DNA from: an uncultured Caulobacterales bacterium
GTDB taxonomy: Bacteria > Pseudomonadota > Alphaproteobacteria > Caulobacterales > Caulobacteraceae
Assembly (NCBI GenBank): GCA_903862425.1
Contig: CAIOYC010000020.1
Coordinates: 1-64,000 of the forward strand
Direction: 5' to 3'
DNA: 64,000 nt
The position numbers and the translations under genes are program-made. Shown in pieces: positions 1 through 8,543 of the stretch (position 1 is its first letter; the number at the start of each line of letters is the position of its first letter). Below the pieces are notes generated by a model. It was not told the origin of the DNA, made no database searches, and saw only the letters and a program-made list of their open reading frames with translations.

Positions 1-47
1 AAGGCTCGACCCGAAGGCGTCAGGCGCGCATTCTTGTGTACGTTCAT
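1..47 (-). CDS. IS481-family transposase, N-terminal fragment (truncated by window)
   Basis: An ATG at 47-45 opens a frame reading MNVHKNARLTPSGRA before the window ends. The opening NxHKNARLTPxGR is the characteristic start of IS481-family DDE transposases, just before their helix-turn-helix. Only 15 complete codons are visible, so the catalytic core cannot be checked and it is unknown whether the gene is intact. The assignment rests on this short but distinctive N-terminus, recognised from memory. Confidence 0.65.
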   Translation of the reverse strand, partial: MNVHKNARLTPSGRA

Positions 48-115
48 CCGGGGAACTCCGGGCTTAGGGTTGGTGCTTCGCAACCCCAGCTTCTCAGCCC
101 TTCCCCGGGTGAACA
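1..115 (-). mobile_element. End of an IS481-type insertion sequence, cut by the window edge
   Basis: The minus strand begins a transposase reading frame at position 47 that runs off the left edge. Upstream of that start, the minus strand reads TGTTCACCCGGGG from about position 115, which looks like a TG-initiated insertion-sequence terminus, so the element probably ends near 115. Only about 20 bases separate it from the stop codon of the downstream histidine kinase. The boundary is inferred; the other end and any target duplication lie outside the window. Confidence 0.55.
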
Positions 116-134
116 ACCTTCATAGCTTCGACAC

Positions 135-2039
135 CTAAGCCGCGCGGGCGCCGGAGGCCATGCGCTGGGCCAGGGCGGCTTCAAGGGCGGCGTGGAGCTT
201 GGGCAGTTCGATGGGCTTGGCCACGTGGCCGTCCATGCCGACCGCGGTATATTCCTTGATCTGGTGGACCATGGCGTTGGCCGAGAGGGCGATGATCGGC
301 GTACGGACCCGGCGCTGGACGCTCTCCAGACGGCGGATCTCGCGGGTGGCGCCGATGCCGTCGAGCACGGGCATCTGAATATCCATCAGGATGACGTCAT
401 AGTCGCCGCTGTCCCAGGCCTCCACCGCCAGCTGGCCGTTCTCGACCATATCCAGCTCGGCGCCGAAAATCTGGATGATGGTTGAGAGCACCATCTGGTT
501 GGTGGGGTTGTCCTCCGCCGCCAGCACGCGCAGCACGCGGCCCTGGTCCTCGGGCAGATCATCGCCGTCGCAGACCGGCTCGGTTTCCGCCGCGGCCAGG
601 CGCGGTAGAGGTAGCTCGACATGGAATGTGGAGCCCTGGCCCGGCACACTCTCGGCCCAGATTCGGCCGCCCATGAGAACCGCCAACTCGTAACAGATAG
701 AGAGGCCGAGGCCCGTACCGCCGAACTGGCGGGTGGTCGAGGCGTCCAGCTGGGTGAACTTCTGGAACAGCAGGGGGATCTTCTCTGCCGGCATGCCGAT
801 GCCGCTGTCTGATACGCTGATGACGACGCCGTCCATGCCGTCTTCGCCATAGCCCGCCACGTGAACGGCCACAGCGCCTGCGCTGGTGAACTTCAGGCCA
901 TTGGAGATCAGGTTGGACACGATCTGGCGCACACGCACCGCGTCGCCCAGGCGCACGCCGCCAGCCTGGTCGTCGAAGTCGAGGGTGAGATCGAGACCCT
1001 TTTTCTGCGCCACCGCCTCGAATCCGTCGCGAGCGCCGGTGACCGTGGAGGCGAGGTCGAACTCGATGGGGTCGAGATCGAGCTTGCCGGCCTCGATCTT
1101 GGACACGTCGAGGATGTCGTTGAGGATTTCCAACAGGGCTTCGCCCGAGCGGCGGATCACCGTCAGGCGCTCGCGCTGCTCCTCGGCCATGGTCCCGAGC
1201 GCCATGATCTGGGCCATGGCCAGCACGCCGTTGAGAGGCGTCCTGATCTCGTGGCTCATATTGGCGAGGAACTGCGACTTCTGGACATTGGCCGCCTCGG
1301 CCGCGTCGCGAGCATGGGTCAGCTCGTCCAGGGTGGCGTGCAGCTCGCGGTCGTTGTGATGCAGACGCTCGAGCAGGCTGTTGAAGCTGCCGGTCAGGCG
1401 TCCGAGTTCGTCATCGGCCATGGGCTGGACGCGGCGGGCGAAATCGGAGTCCTTGGCCACCTCGTCCATGGCTTGGGCGAGCCGATCGATGGGCTCGGCG
1501 ACCCGGCGGGCCAGAGCACGCCCCAAAAACAGGCTGAGCCCGGCGGCGGCGAAGAACAGGGCGGCGGCGACGGCGATATAGCGGGTCAGGAACTGCGCGA
1601 TCACCGCGAGGTCGCGATGGACCACGAGCACGCCATACTTGTGACCATCCGCGACCACGTCAGTCCGGCTGACCACGGTCGTGGCGTTCCTGAAGGGGCC
1701 GGGGCCCTGGCGCACATAGGCGTCGATCAATTTGCCATCCGTGCCGAAAAAGCGGGCGTCGCGTACGGCGGCGGCGACCGCGAAACCTTCGATCAGCCGG
1801 TGGATACGCACCGGATCGCGCGTCTCGGCGGCGCGGGCCAGAGGCGCCCCGAGCAGGCCGGTGAGCTGCTGCTGGTTGGCGTTGAGCTGCTGGCGTTCGG
1901 CGCGCCACTGTTCGGCGGTGAAGACGGCGCAGGCGGCGAGCAGGACGCAGACCGCGGTGACCATAGCCACGGCGGTGATCCGTCCCTGCAGCGTCGACAA
2001 CGCCGAGCGGGCCCCCTGGCCCGTAGGGTCTGAACTCAT
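135..2039 (-). CDS. Membrane hybrid sensor histidine kinase with receiver domain
   Basis: A 634-residue hybrid sensor kinase. It has an N-terminal membrane helix (about residues 20-42), a periplasmic stretch of about 100 residues, a second helix (about 155-175), a HAMP linker, a HisKA box with phospho-acceptor His263 in NMSHEIRTPLNG, a HATPase domain with DSGIGMP and GGTGLGLSI boxes, and a C-terminal receiver with the LMDIQMPVLDG phospho-Asp site. The signal sensed and the partner are unknown; phosphate probably passes from His to its own receiver or to a separate phosphotransferase. The open frame can start 30 bases upstream at a TTG, but the ATG at 2039, with GGGGA upstream, is the better start. 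It stands alone, ends about 20 bases from an IS481 terminus, and is divergent from the small gene at 2279. Confidence 0.9.
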   Translation of the reverse strand: MSSDPTGQGARSALSTLQGRITAVAMVTAVCVLLAACAVFTAEQWRAERQQLNANQQQLTGLLGAPLARAAETRDPVRIHRLIEGFAVAAAVRDARFFGTDGKLIDAYVRQGPGPFRNATTVVSRTDVVADGHKYGVLVVHRDLAVIAQFLTRYIAVAAALFFAAAGLSLFLGRALARRVAEPIDRLAQAMDEVAKDSDFARRVQPMADDELGRLTGSFNSLLERLHHNDRELHATLDELTHARDAAEAANVQKSQFLANMSHEIRTPLNGVLAMAQIMALGTMAEEQRERLTVIRRSGEALLEILNDILDVSKIEAGKLDLDPIEFDLASTVTGARDGFEAVAQKKGLDLTLDFDDQAGGVRLGDAVRVRQIVSNLISNGLKFTSAGAVAVHVAGYGEDGMDGVVISVSDSGIGMPAEKIPLLFQKFTQLDASTTRQFGGTGLGLSICYELAVLMGGRIWAESVPGQGSTFHVELPLPRLAAAETEPVCDGDDLPEDQGRVLRVLAAEDNPTNQMVLSTIIQIFGAELDMVENGQLAVEAWDSGDYDVILMDIQMPVLDGIGATREIRRLESVQRRVRTPIIALSANAMVHQIKEYTAVGMDGHVAKPIELPKLHAALEAALAQRMASGARAA

Positions 2040-2229
2040 CCGGTCGAATCCCCGTCCGCCAAGCCCCAAGGCCCGGCGTTCTACATCGGAAACATAGCCC
2101 GCAATGTCCTAACGGATCGCTTCTACAGTAGGGGAAATGCGTATCGGTACACGGCGGACGCGTGCCTTACGACAACCTGGCCGCGACAATCTGCACGTGC
2201 GCCCATTATGGGCGCCCACTCGACAAAGG

Positions 2230-2245
2230 TTAAGGTTTCGTTTAC
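2230..2245 (+). promoter_or_regulatory. Candidate CtrA-binding box
   Basis: The sequence TTAA-GGTTTCG-TTTAC matches the CtrA consensus TTAA-N7-TTAAC with one mismatch and the exact 7-base spacing. It lies 34 bases before the start codon of the 111-residue gene at 2279, in an otherwise promoter-like gap between divergent genes. It could place that gene, or the histidine kinase on the other side, under cell-cycle control. A single near match may also be chance. Confidence 0.4.
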
Positions 2246-2278
2246 CTTCTCCAAATCCAAACCTATGGAGGGTGTGCT

Positions 2279-2614
2279 ATGGAAAAGGCTCTTGTTGCTC
2301 AGAAGGTTGCGAACAAGTTGTTCGCGACGGAAGCTGCGGTCGACGCGGCGATGGCGGAAGCCATGAACCTGCTGGCCGGTATGGCCGAAGCGCGCAAGGA
2401 AGCGGGCGTAGCCGCGACCGTAGGTAACGAAGCGACCGCCAAGATCGCCGAGGCCATCAACATCCTGGCTCAAGCCCGCACTGCCATCGTCGCCGCGCAT
2501 GGCGAAATGGCCGATGTGAAGCTGCGCATGGGCATCCGCACCAAGATGGTGGGCGTGATGGACAAGCCGCCGGAAAACAACGCGCCCGTCCGTAGCCTGC
2601 ACGAAGTCGCCTAA
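2279..2614 (+). CDS. Conserved-looking small alpha-helical protein, function unknown
   Basis: A 111-residue protein with a strong GGAGGG ribosome-binding site 8 bases before its ATG. It is Ala/Glu-rich and probably almost entirely helical (long runs such as AAMAEAMNLLAGMAEARKE), with no signal peptide or membrane segment, ending in a Pro/Asn-rich tail. The pattern suggests a small helical-bundle or coiled-coil cytoplasmic protein. A candidate CtrA box lies upstream and a strong intrinsic terminator follows at 2694, so it is a monocistronic unit. I do not recognise a named family. Confidence 0.7.
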   Translation: MEKALVAQKVANKLFATEAAVDAAMAEAMNLLAGMAEARKEAGVAATVGNEATAKIAEAINILAQARTAIVAAHGEMADVKLRMGIRTKMVGVMDKPPENNAPVRSLHEVA

Positions 2615-2693
2615 ATCGGCCCTGTCCTCGGGTTCGACTAAGGTCTGATCTAAGACTACAGGCCGATTTCCGGTCTCTTAACTTCAAAGCGAT

Positions 2694-2729
2694 AAGCCAC
2701 GTTCCTGTCCGCAGGGACGTGGCTTTTTG
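2694..2729 (+). terminator. Rho-independent terminator
   Basis: A 14-base-pair stem (arm AAGCCACGTTCCTG, with one T-G wobble) closes on a 4-base TCCG loop and is followed by TTTTTGT. It lies 80 bases after the stop of the 2279-2614 gene and before the GTG of the next gene, so it separates the two transcription units. Confidence 0.85.
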
Positions 2730-2746
2730 TATTTGAGGGTTCGACC

Positions 2747-3208
2747 GTGCAACTCGGCCTCACCATGCTGGTCGCCGTCGTGCTGTTCGCCTGGATCAAG
2801 GGCGGACCGGGCGAGCGCGTAGGCTCGGCAGCCATCGCCATGGCTTGGATCGGCTCGCTGGCGGTCGAGGTGCTGGCTCCCCGCGACGCGCGCGCCACCA
2901 TCCTGCTGTTCTTCGACTTCGCCCTGGCCGCGGCCCTGCTGGCCACCGCCATTCGCTATGCCAGCTTCTGGCTTGGCGCGACCATGATGCTGCAGGCCTT
3001 CGTCCTCGCCGTCCACGCTCTGCACCAGGAGGACGGCCTGCGCGAGGCGGGCTTGAACAACGCCTATATCGTGGCGCTCAACCTCTCCAGCTACGGGCTG
3101 CTCCTGGCGGTAGCCATCTCTACGACAACCAAGTGGATGGCTCGCCGCAAGGCCGCCGGGAGCGCGTCGCCGCCGGCCCATTCGCCGGCTATGGCGCACC
3201 CGGTCTAG
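2747..3208 (+). CDS. Small integral membrane protein, function unknown
   Basis: A 153-residue hydrophobic protein starting at GTG, with GAGGG about 8 bases upstream. About five membrane helices can be seen (near residues 2-18, 25-45, 50-70, 72-92 and 103-123), followed by a basic Ala/Pro-rich cytoplasmic tail. It has no motif I recognise. It sits just downstream of the terminator at 2694 and converges with the OPT transporter gene, leaving only 10 bases between the two stops, so it must have its own promoter near or within the terminator region. Confidence 0.65.
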   Translation: MQLGLTMLVAVVLFAWIKGGPGERVGSAAIAMAWIGSLAVEVLAPRDARATILLFFDFALAAALLATAIRYASFWLGATMMLQAFVLAVHALHQEDGLREAGLNNAYIVALNLSSYGLLLAVAISTTTKWMARRKAAGSASPPAHSPAMAHPV

Positions 3209-3218
3209 GCGTTGCCCC

Positions 3219-5237
3219 TTAGGCGGGCGCTCGCATCTTCGCCGCCACACGGCCGACGGCCATATAGCCGCCCACCACAGCGAAGCCGGCCGCCCCCAGT
3301 GACAACCACAGGGCCACGGGCGCAAACCCATCGCCCACCAGGGCCATCGGCTCGCCCTTGCCGGTGAAGCCGATCAGGGCGGCCAAGGCCACGTTGAACA
3401 GACTCTCGCCCACGATCAAACCGGAGGCCAGGAGCACGCCCATGCGCTTGGCGGTCTCCGCATGCCCGCCCAAACGGTCCGCCCAGCGGTCGTAGAGCCA
3501 GCCCACCACTGCGCCCAGCACCGCCGGCGCCGTCACCGACATCGGCAGATAAATGGCCAGCCCCACCGCCAGAGGCGGCAGGGAGTAGCGCTTGGTCAGA
3601 CGGAGCGTCTCGTCGACGACCACCAGCACTGCGCCGACCAGGGCGCCGATGCCGAGCAGGGGCCACATCTTGGCGTCGCCGACGATCACCCCCTTGGCCA
3701 GGGTGGAGATCAACGTCGCCTGCGGCGCGGCCAGCGGATGGCCCTGCGAGATGGCGTGGGCGTTGGCGCCTGTGAAGCCGAAGGCGTGGTTGAGCAGGTC
3801 CAGCACCGGCGGGATCACCGCCGCCCCGGCGATCACCCCCACCAGCAGCGCCACCTGCTGGCGCCAGGGGGTGGCGTCCACCAGCTGGCCGGTCTTCAGG
3901 TCCTGCAGGTTGTCGTTGGCGATGGTGGCCACGGTGAGCAGGATGGAGGTGATGAAGAGGGAGAAGGCTACCAGCGCCGTCTCGCCCGCCGGCCCCGCCG
4001 TGGCCTTGGCGAACAGGGTCAGCAGCACCGCCGCGCCCAACACGGCCAGGATGGCGAGGCCCGAGACCGGGCTGTTGGACGAGCCGATCAGCCCGGCCAT
4101 GAAACCGCACACCGCCGCCACCAGGAAGCCGGCCACCACGATATAGCCCATGGCGCCGAGGATCAGCGGCAGGGCCATGGCGGCCAGCGGGCCGTCCTTA
4201 ATGAAGCTATGCAGCAGCCAGGCCATGGGCGGCAGGGTGAGCAGGCAGATCAGGCCGACGATCCACAGGGGCAGGTCGCGCTCGGTGCGGGCCATAGCCT
4301 CCTCCCCGCTCAGCGAGCGCTGGTTCGAGGCGCGGAAGGCCGAGACCAGCCCGCCCCAGACCGGCGCGGCCAGCTTGCCGAGGGTCCAGATCGAGGCCGT
4401 GCCGATGGCCCCGGCGCCGAAGAAGCGCACCTGGGTACGGAACACCGTGCTGGCCGCGTCGCCGGCCGATCCGGCCACGGGATGCAGATAGGTGAGGAGC
4501 GGCACCGCCACACCCCAGGAGATGAAGATGCCGAGCAGCATGGCCATCCCCACGGCGATTCCCATCAGGTGTCCGGCGCCCACCAGGGCAAGGGACATGG
4601 AGCCGGACACGCCGGTGGCGGCCCCGGCGCTGCCCACCCGGAACGAGGTCCCGATCTCGGTCAGGAAGACCTTGGTCTGGGTGGCGGCGGCGAACACGGC
4701 CGACAGGACCGAGCTCCAGACGATGGTCCAGAAGCCGGCCTGCGCCTCGTCCGTGGCCGGCCCCTCCACGCCGTCGGCCCGCGACCCAGCGCCCACACGC
4801 AGCACCTCGGCCGCGGCGACGCCTTCGGGATAGGGCAGGTCGGACTGGGTGACGAGGGCCCGGCGCAGCGGGATGGTGTACATCACCCCCAGCACGCCCC
4901 CGACCACGCAGATGCCGAACGTGGCCCAGTAGGGGAAGCCGCTCCACCAGCCGATCATGACGAGGCCGGGCAGCACGAAGATCACCGAGGACAAGGTCCC
5001 CGCCGCCGAGGCGACGGTCTGGACGATATTGTTCTCCCAGATTGTGGCGTTCTTGAACATCCTGAGCACCGCCATGGAGATCACGGCGGCGGGGATGGAT
5101 GTGGCAAAGGTCAGCGCCACCTTCAGGCCGAGGAAGACATTGGCGGCGGTGAAGAAGAAGGTGATCACCACCCCGAGGATCAGTCCCCGGACGGTCAACT
5201 CCACCCGCTTGGCTTCGCCCGTTGCCTTATCGGTCAT
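3219..5237 (-). CDS. OPT-family oligopeptide transporter
   Basis: A 672-residue polytopic membrane protein of the oligopeptide transporter (OPT) superfamily, expected to import small peptides or metal-chelate substrates across the inner membrane by proton coupling. Many hydrophobic segments span the length, with the N-terminal family signature (LTVRGLILGVVIT, then NVFLGLKVALTFATSIPAAVISMAVLR) and the NNIVQTVASAAGTLSS and SDLPYPEGVAAAEVL motifs near residues 75-150. The open frame extends 54 codons upstream, but the ATG at 5237 preceded by GGGACGG is the family start. It is divergent from hmgA, with about 136 bases between start codons. The substrate cannot be told from sequence. Confidence 0.9.
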   Translation of the reverse strand: MTDKATGEAKRVELTVRGLILGVVITFFFTAANVFLGLKVALTFATSIPAAVISMAVLRMFKNATIWENNIVQTVASAAGTLSSVIFVLPGLVMIGWWSGFPYWATFGICVVGGVLGVMYTIPLRRALVTQSDLPYPEGVAAAEVLRVGAGSRADGVEGPATDEAQAGFWTIVWSSVLSAVFAAATQTKVFLTEIGTSFRVGSAGAATGVSGSMSLALVGAGHLMGIAVGMAMLLGIFISWGVAVPLLTYLHPVAGSAGDAASTVFRTQVRFFGAGAIGTASIWTLGKLAAPVWGGLVSAFRASNQRSLSGEEAMARTERDLPLWIVGLICLLTLPPMAWLLHSFIKDGPLAAMALPLILGAMGYIVVAGFLVAAVCGFMAGLIGSSNSPVSGLAILAVLGAAVLLTLFAKATAGPAGETALVAFSLFITSILLTVATIANDNLQDLKTGQLVDATPWRQQVALLVGVIAGAAVIPPVLDLLNHAFGFTGANAHAISQGHPLAAPQATLISTLAKGVIVGDAKMWPLLGIGALVGAVLVVVDETLRLTKRYSLPPLAVGLAIYLPMSVTAPAVLGAVVGWLYDRWADRLGGHAETAKRMGVLLASGLIVGESLFNVALAALIGFTGKGEPMALVGDGFAPVALWLSLGAAGFAVVGGYMAVGRVAAKMRAPA

Positions 5238-5373
5238 GAACCGTCCCCTAATCGTACGAATGGGCGCATCAATGCCGCGAAACGCGCGCGAGGGAAGAGC
5301 CAAACCGCCTGACCGGGCATGTTCGGCAATATCTGTGCATTTATCAGGGCTTCGTCCTCGGGCATGATGGGGC

Positions 5374-6693
5374 ATGACCGTCCACACCCCCACCCCCAAG
5401 GCCGCCGCGCGCCCGGCAAGCTACCTGCCCGGTTTCGGCGCCCATCACGTGTCCGAAGCCCTCCTTGGCGCCCTGCCGGAGGGACAGAATTCGCCGCAGA
5501 AGCCGCCCTTCGGCCTCTATGCCGAGCAGCTGTCGGGCACGGCCTTCACCGCTCCACGCCACGAGAACCGCAGGAGCTGGCTCTATCGCCTGCGCCCCAG
5601 CGCCGGGCACCCGGCCTATGCGCCGCTGCCCCACCCGACCCTGCGCTCCGGTCCGTTTACCGAGGCGCCCGCCGATCCCAACCGCCTGCGCTGGGATCCG
5701 ACGCCTATGCCCGACGCACCGCTGGATTTCGTCGACGGGCTGGTGACCATCGCCGGCAATGGCGACGTGGCCACCGGCGCGGGCATGGCGGCGCACCTGT
5801 ATCTCGCCAACCGATCCATGGTGGACCGGGTGTTCTACAATGCCGATGGCGAGCTGCTCATCGTGCCCCAGGAGGGGCGTCTTCGGCTCGTCACCGAGTT
5901 CGGGGTGCTGGAAATTGCGCCGGGCGAGATGGGCCTGATCCCGCGCGGGGTGAAGTTCCGCGCCGAACTGCCGGATGGCATGGCGCGCGGCTACGTCTGC
6001 GAGAACTACGGCGCCCTGTTTCGCCTGCCGGAGCTCGGCCCCATCGGCTCGAACGGCCTCGCCAATCTGCGCGACTTCCTGGCTCCCGCCGCCGCCTATG
6101 AGGATGTGGAGCGCCCCACCCAGGTGGTGCAGAAGTTCCACGGCGCCCTGTGGGCCGCCACCCTTGACCACTCCCCGCTCGACGTGGCGGCGTGGCATGG
6201 GAACCTGTATCCGTACAAGTACGATCTGGCCCGGTTCAACACCATCGGCACGGTCAGTTTCGACCACCCGGACCCGTCGATCTTCACCGTCCTGACCTCG
6301 CCCTCCGACACGCCCGGTACGGCCAATGCCGACTTCGTCATCTTCCCGCCGCGCTGGATGGTGGCCGAGCACACCTTCCGGCCGCCCTGGTTCCACCGCA
6401 ACGTGATGAGCGAGCTAATGGGGCTGGTGACCGGCGCCTATGACGCCAAGGCGGGCGGATTCGCGCCTGGCGGGATCAGCCTGCACAACTGCATGAGCGC
6501 CCACGGCCCGGACGTGGCCAGCTGGCAGGGGGCGAGCAGCGCCGAGCTCAAGCCGCACAAGATCGACAATACCCTGGCCTTCATGTTCGAGAGCCGCTGG
6601 GCCTTCCGTCCCACCGCCTGGGCCATGGCCGCCCCCCAACTGCAGACCGGCTACGACGCCTGCTGGGACGGCTTCCCGAAGGGCGGGCGGTGA
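5374..6693 (+). CDS. hmgA: Homogentisate 1,2-dioxygenase
   Basis: A 439-residue ring-cleaving Fe(II) dioxygenase that converts homogentisate to maleylacetoacetate in tyrosine and phenylalanine breakdown. The iron ligands are visible: His341 and Glu347 in [11 protein letters not shown] and His377 in [10 protein letters not shown], with the same spacing as the human enzyme (His335, Glu341, His371). The length is normal for the family. The other tyrosine-degradation genes (4-hydroxyphenylpyruvate dioxygenase, maleylacetoacetate isomerase, fumarylacetoacetase) are not in this window. It is divergent from the OPT transporter, and its TGA overlaps the ATG of a small secreted-protein gene, so the two are probably cotranscribed. 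Confidence 0.97.
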   Translation: MTVHTPTPKAAARPASYLPGFGAHHVSEALLGALPEGQNSPQKPPFGLYAEQLSGTAFTAPRHENRRSWLYRLRPSAGHPAYAPLPHPTLRSGPFTEAPADPNRLRWDPTPMPDAPLDFVDGLVTIAGNGDVATGAGMAAHLYLANRSMVDRVFYNADGELLIVPQEGRLRLVTEFGVLEIAPGEMGLIPRGVKFRAELPDGMARGYVCENYGALFRLPELGPIGSNGLANLRDFLAPAAAYEDVERPTQVVQKFHGALWAATLDHSPLDVAAWHGNLYPYKYDLARFNTIGTVSFDHPDPSIFTVLTSPSDTPGTANADFVIFPPRWMVAEHTFRPPWFHRNVMSELMGLVTGAYDAKAGGFAPGGISLHNCMSAHGPDVASWQGASSAELKPHKIDNTLAFMFESRWAFRPTAWAMAAPQLQTGYDACWDGFPKGGR

Positions 6694-7091
6694 TGAATTT
6701 GCGCACTGCAGCGGTCGGGTTGATTGGCGTCCTGCTCGGGGCGGCGCACGCGTATGCAGCAGAGCCTGACGGCGATGGAAGCTGCCGGGACGCCGCCAAT
6801 AGGCGATACGAAAACAAGGCCGAGCTCCCAGCCGATGTGCTGGTTCTTATGAAGCGAGCCGGGCGGATGGCAGACGCTGGCGAACCGTTCCAGGTTACCG
6901 ATGCCGTTGTGGATGAAACGCTCCCGTTCCAGCGCTTCATGTTTGCCGAGCAGAAAGGCTGCGCCCTGTCGCTCTACTATGAGCGCGGCGGCCGGGCGTA
7001 TGGCTATGGACATGTCACATTCCGCCAAGCCGGCGCTGAATGGGCCATCCAACCGGGCAGCAGCTACCCTTATGGGACGCTCAGGCGATAG
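6693..7091 (+). CDS. Small exported protein of unknown function
   Basis: A 132-residue protein with a typical Sec signal peptide ([22 protein letters not shown], cut near residue 22-23). Two Cys (GSCRD and KGCALS) could form a disulphide in the periplasm. The remainder is mixed alpha/beta and ends in a Tyr/Gly-rich stretch. The ATG overlaps the hmgA stop (ATGA), suggesting translational coupling; a GTG one codon earlier is possible. The fold is not recognised and nothing ties it directly to homogentisate chemistry apart from the operon position. Confidence 0.65.
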   Translation: MNLRTAAVGLIGVLLGAAHAYAAEPDGDGSCRDAANRRYENKAELPADVLVLMKRAGRMADAGEPFQVTDAVVDETLPFQRFMFAEQKGCALSLYYERGGRAYGYGHVTFRQAGAEWAIQPGSSYPYGTLRR

Positions 7092-7174
7092 TGGGTCGCT
7101 GGCAGGCGGAACTCCCTGTCATATTCGAAGTTCATAATGCTGCAGGGCGCAACGCGCCGCCCAGGATACGAACC

Positions 7175-7351
7175 ATGTCAGACGCCGCCATCCAGCCTGT
7201 CGAACGCCACACCATCGACGCTACCACGCCCACCGTCGAGATCACGCCAGCGGTGGTCGATGCCGTGATAGCTGTGGCGGGCTCCGTGGGCTTCGGCCTC
7301 GCGGGAGTCCTGCTCGCCAACTACATGATGCTGCCCTTCGGCAATAACTGA
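7175..7351 (+). CDS. 58-residue single-pass membrane protein
   Basis: A short protein with an AGGA ribosome-binding site 9 bases before its ATG. The first 30 residues are polar, with a His-Thr-rich stretch (VERHTIDATTPTVEITP), and a single membrane helix follows (about residues 29-50, VIAVAGSVGFGLAGVLLANYM). No signal-peptide cleavage site is evident. It may be cotranscribed with hmgA and the exported protein, since it follows 83 bases later on the same strand, and it converges with thiG. The family is not recognised. Confidence 0.55.
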   Translation: MSDAAIQPVERHTIDATTPTVEITPAVVDAVIAVAGSVGFGLAGVLLANYMMLPFGNN

Positions 7352-7381
7352 CGCTCCCCACGCGAGACTGTCGGTCAGAAG

Positions 7382-8200
7382 CTAGATCAGCCCGGCCAGC
7401 GGGCTCGAAGGATCGGCGTACATCTTCTTCGGCATACGGCCCGCTAGATAGGCTTCGCGACCGGCGATGACGGCGTGCTTCATGGCGCGGCCCATGCGTA
7501 CCGGGTCCTTGGCCTCGGCGATGGCGGTATTCATCAACACCGCATCGCAGCCAAGCTCCATGGCCACCGTGGCGTCCGAGGCCGTGCCGACGCCCGCATC
7601 CACCACCACCGGCACCGTGGTCTGCTCCACGATCAGGCGGATGCCGACCTTGTTCTGGATGCCGAGACCCGAGCCGATCGGCGCTCCCAGCGGCATGATG
7701 GCCGCGGCGCCGGCCTCCTCCAGCTTGCGGGCATAGACCGGGTCGTCCGAACAATAGACCATCACGTCGAAGCCGTCGCTCACCAGCATCTTGAGGGCGC
7801 GGAGGGTCTCCTCCATGTCGGGATAGAGGTGCTTGGGGTCGGACAGCACCTCGAGCTTGACCAGGTTCCAGCCGCCCGCCTCACGCGCCAAGCGCAGGGT
7901 GCGCACCGCGTCTTCACCGGTGAAACAGCCGGCGGTGTTGGGCAGGTAGGTAAAGCGATCCTGCTTCACATAGTCGGTCAGCATCGGCGCGGTGGGATCG
8001 GCCAGGTTCACCCGGCGCAGGGCTACGGTGACCATCTCCGCGCCCGCGGCCTCCGCGGCGGCGGCGTTCTGGGCATAGTCTTTGTACTTGCCGGTGCCGA
8101 CGATCAGGCGCGAGGTAAAGGTGCGTCCCGCCACCGTCCAGGTGTCCGCACTCTCGGCGCTGTCTCCGGGCAGTCGGGTGATGTCCGTCGCTGAATCCAT
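7382..8200 (-). CDS. thiG: Thiazole synthase
   Basis: A 272-residue (alpha/beta)8-barrel enzyme that builds the thiazole phosphate ring of thiamine from 1-deoxy-D-xylulose 5-phosphate, the ThiS thiocarboxylate and dehydroglycine. The Schiff-base lysine lies in the NLVKLEVL segment, and the phosphate-binding loops ([34 protein letters not shown]) are intact. An N-terminal extension of about 20 residues precedes the conserved [15 protein letters not shown]. Its ATG overlaps the thiS stop (ATGA). The glycine or tyrosine oxidase, thiE and thiC are not nearby. Confidence 0.96.
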   Translation of the reverse strand: MDSATDITRLPGDSAESADTWTVAGRTFTSRLIVGTGKYKDYAQNAAAAEAAGAEMVTVALRRVNLADPTAPMLTDYVKQDRFTYLPNTAGCFTGEDAVRTLRLAREAGGWNLVKLEVLSDPKHLYPDMEETLRALKMLVSDGFDVMVYCSDDPVYARKLEEAGAAAIMPLGAPIGSGLGIQNKVGIRLIVEQTTVPVVVDAGVGTASDATVAMELGCDAVLMNTAIAEAKDPVRMGRAMKHAVIAGREAYLAGRMPKKMYADPSSPLAGLI

Positions 8201-8424
8201 CAGCCGCCTCCAATGAAGTGGACGATCTCGATCCGGTCGCCGTCGGCGATCGGGGTGTCGGCATACAAAGAGCGCGGCACGATCTCCAGGTTCCGCTCCA
8301 CCGCCACCTTGCGGGGATCCAGACCCAGGGTCTCGACCAGCGCCTTCAGGTGGGGCAGGGCCCCAAAGCTGCGCGGCTCGCCGTTGAGGGTCAGGGTCAT
8401 GGAAGGGGCCAGGGCCGAAGACAT
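8200..8424 (-). CDS. thiS: Thiamine sulfur-carrier protein
   Basis: A ubiquitin-like sulfur carrier of 66-74 residues that receives sulfur as a C-terminal thiocarboxylate and delivers it to ThiG. It ends in the diagnostic Gly-Gly (FIGGG) after a beta-grasp sequence (MTLTLNGEP ... GDRIEIVHF). The first ATG is at 8424, but the Met at 8400 matches the family start better; neither has a clear ribosome-binding site. It is translationally coupled to thiG. No TPP riboswitch was recognised in the upstream bases 8425-8530. Confidence 0.92.
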   Translation of the reverse strand: MSSALAPSMTLTLNGEPRSFGALPHLKALVETLGLDPRKVAVERNLEIVPRSLYADTPIADGDRIEIVHFIGGG

Positions 8425-8543
8425 GGCCGGGTTGGACGCCCGGATAGTGGCGGCGTCAAGGCCCCCAAGGATCGGCCGTGCTGGACTCGCGCGCCCTACA
8501 ACCTTAGCACTATATCGGCTGCACGCTGGTGGGGAGTATTTTA

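Noticed and set aside
3462-5312. 616-codon open frame on the plus strand
   Set aside because: It is antisense to the OPT transporter; translation is His/Gly/Arg/Gln-rich without domains, as expected from GC-rich codon structure.
8425-8530. TPP riboswitch upstream of thiS
   Set aside because: The conserved CUGAGA and second TPP-binding segments are not present on the minus strand.
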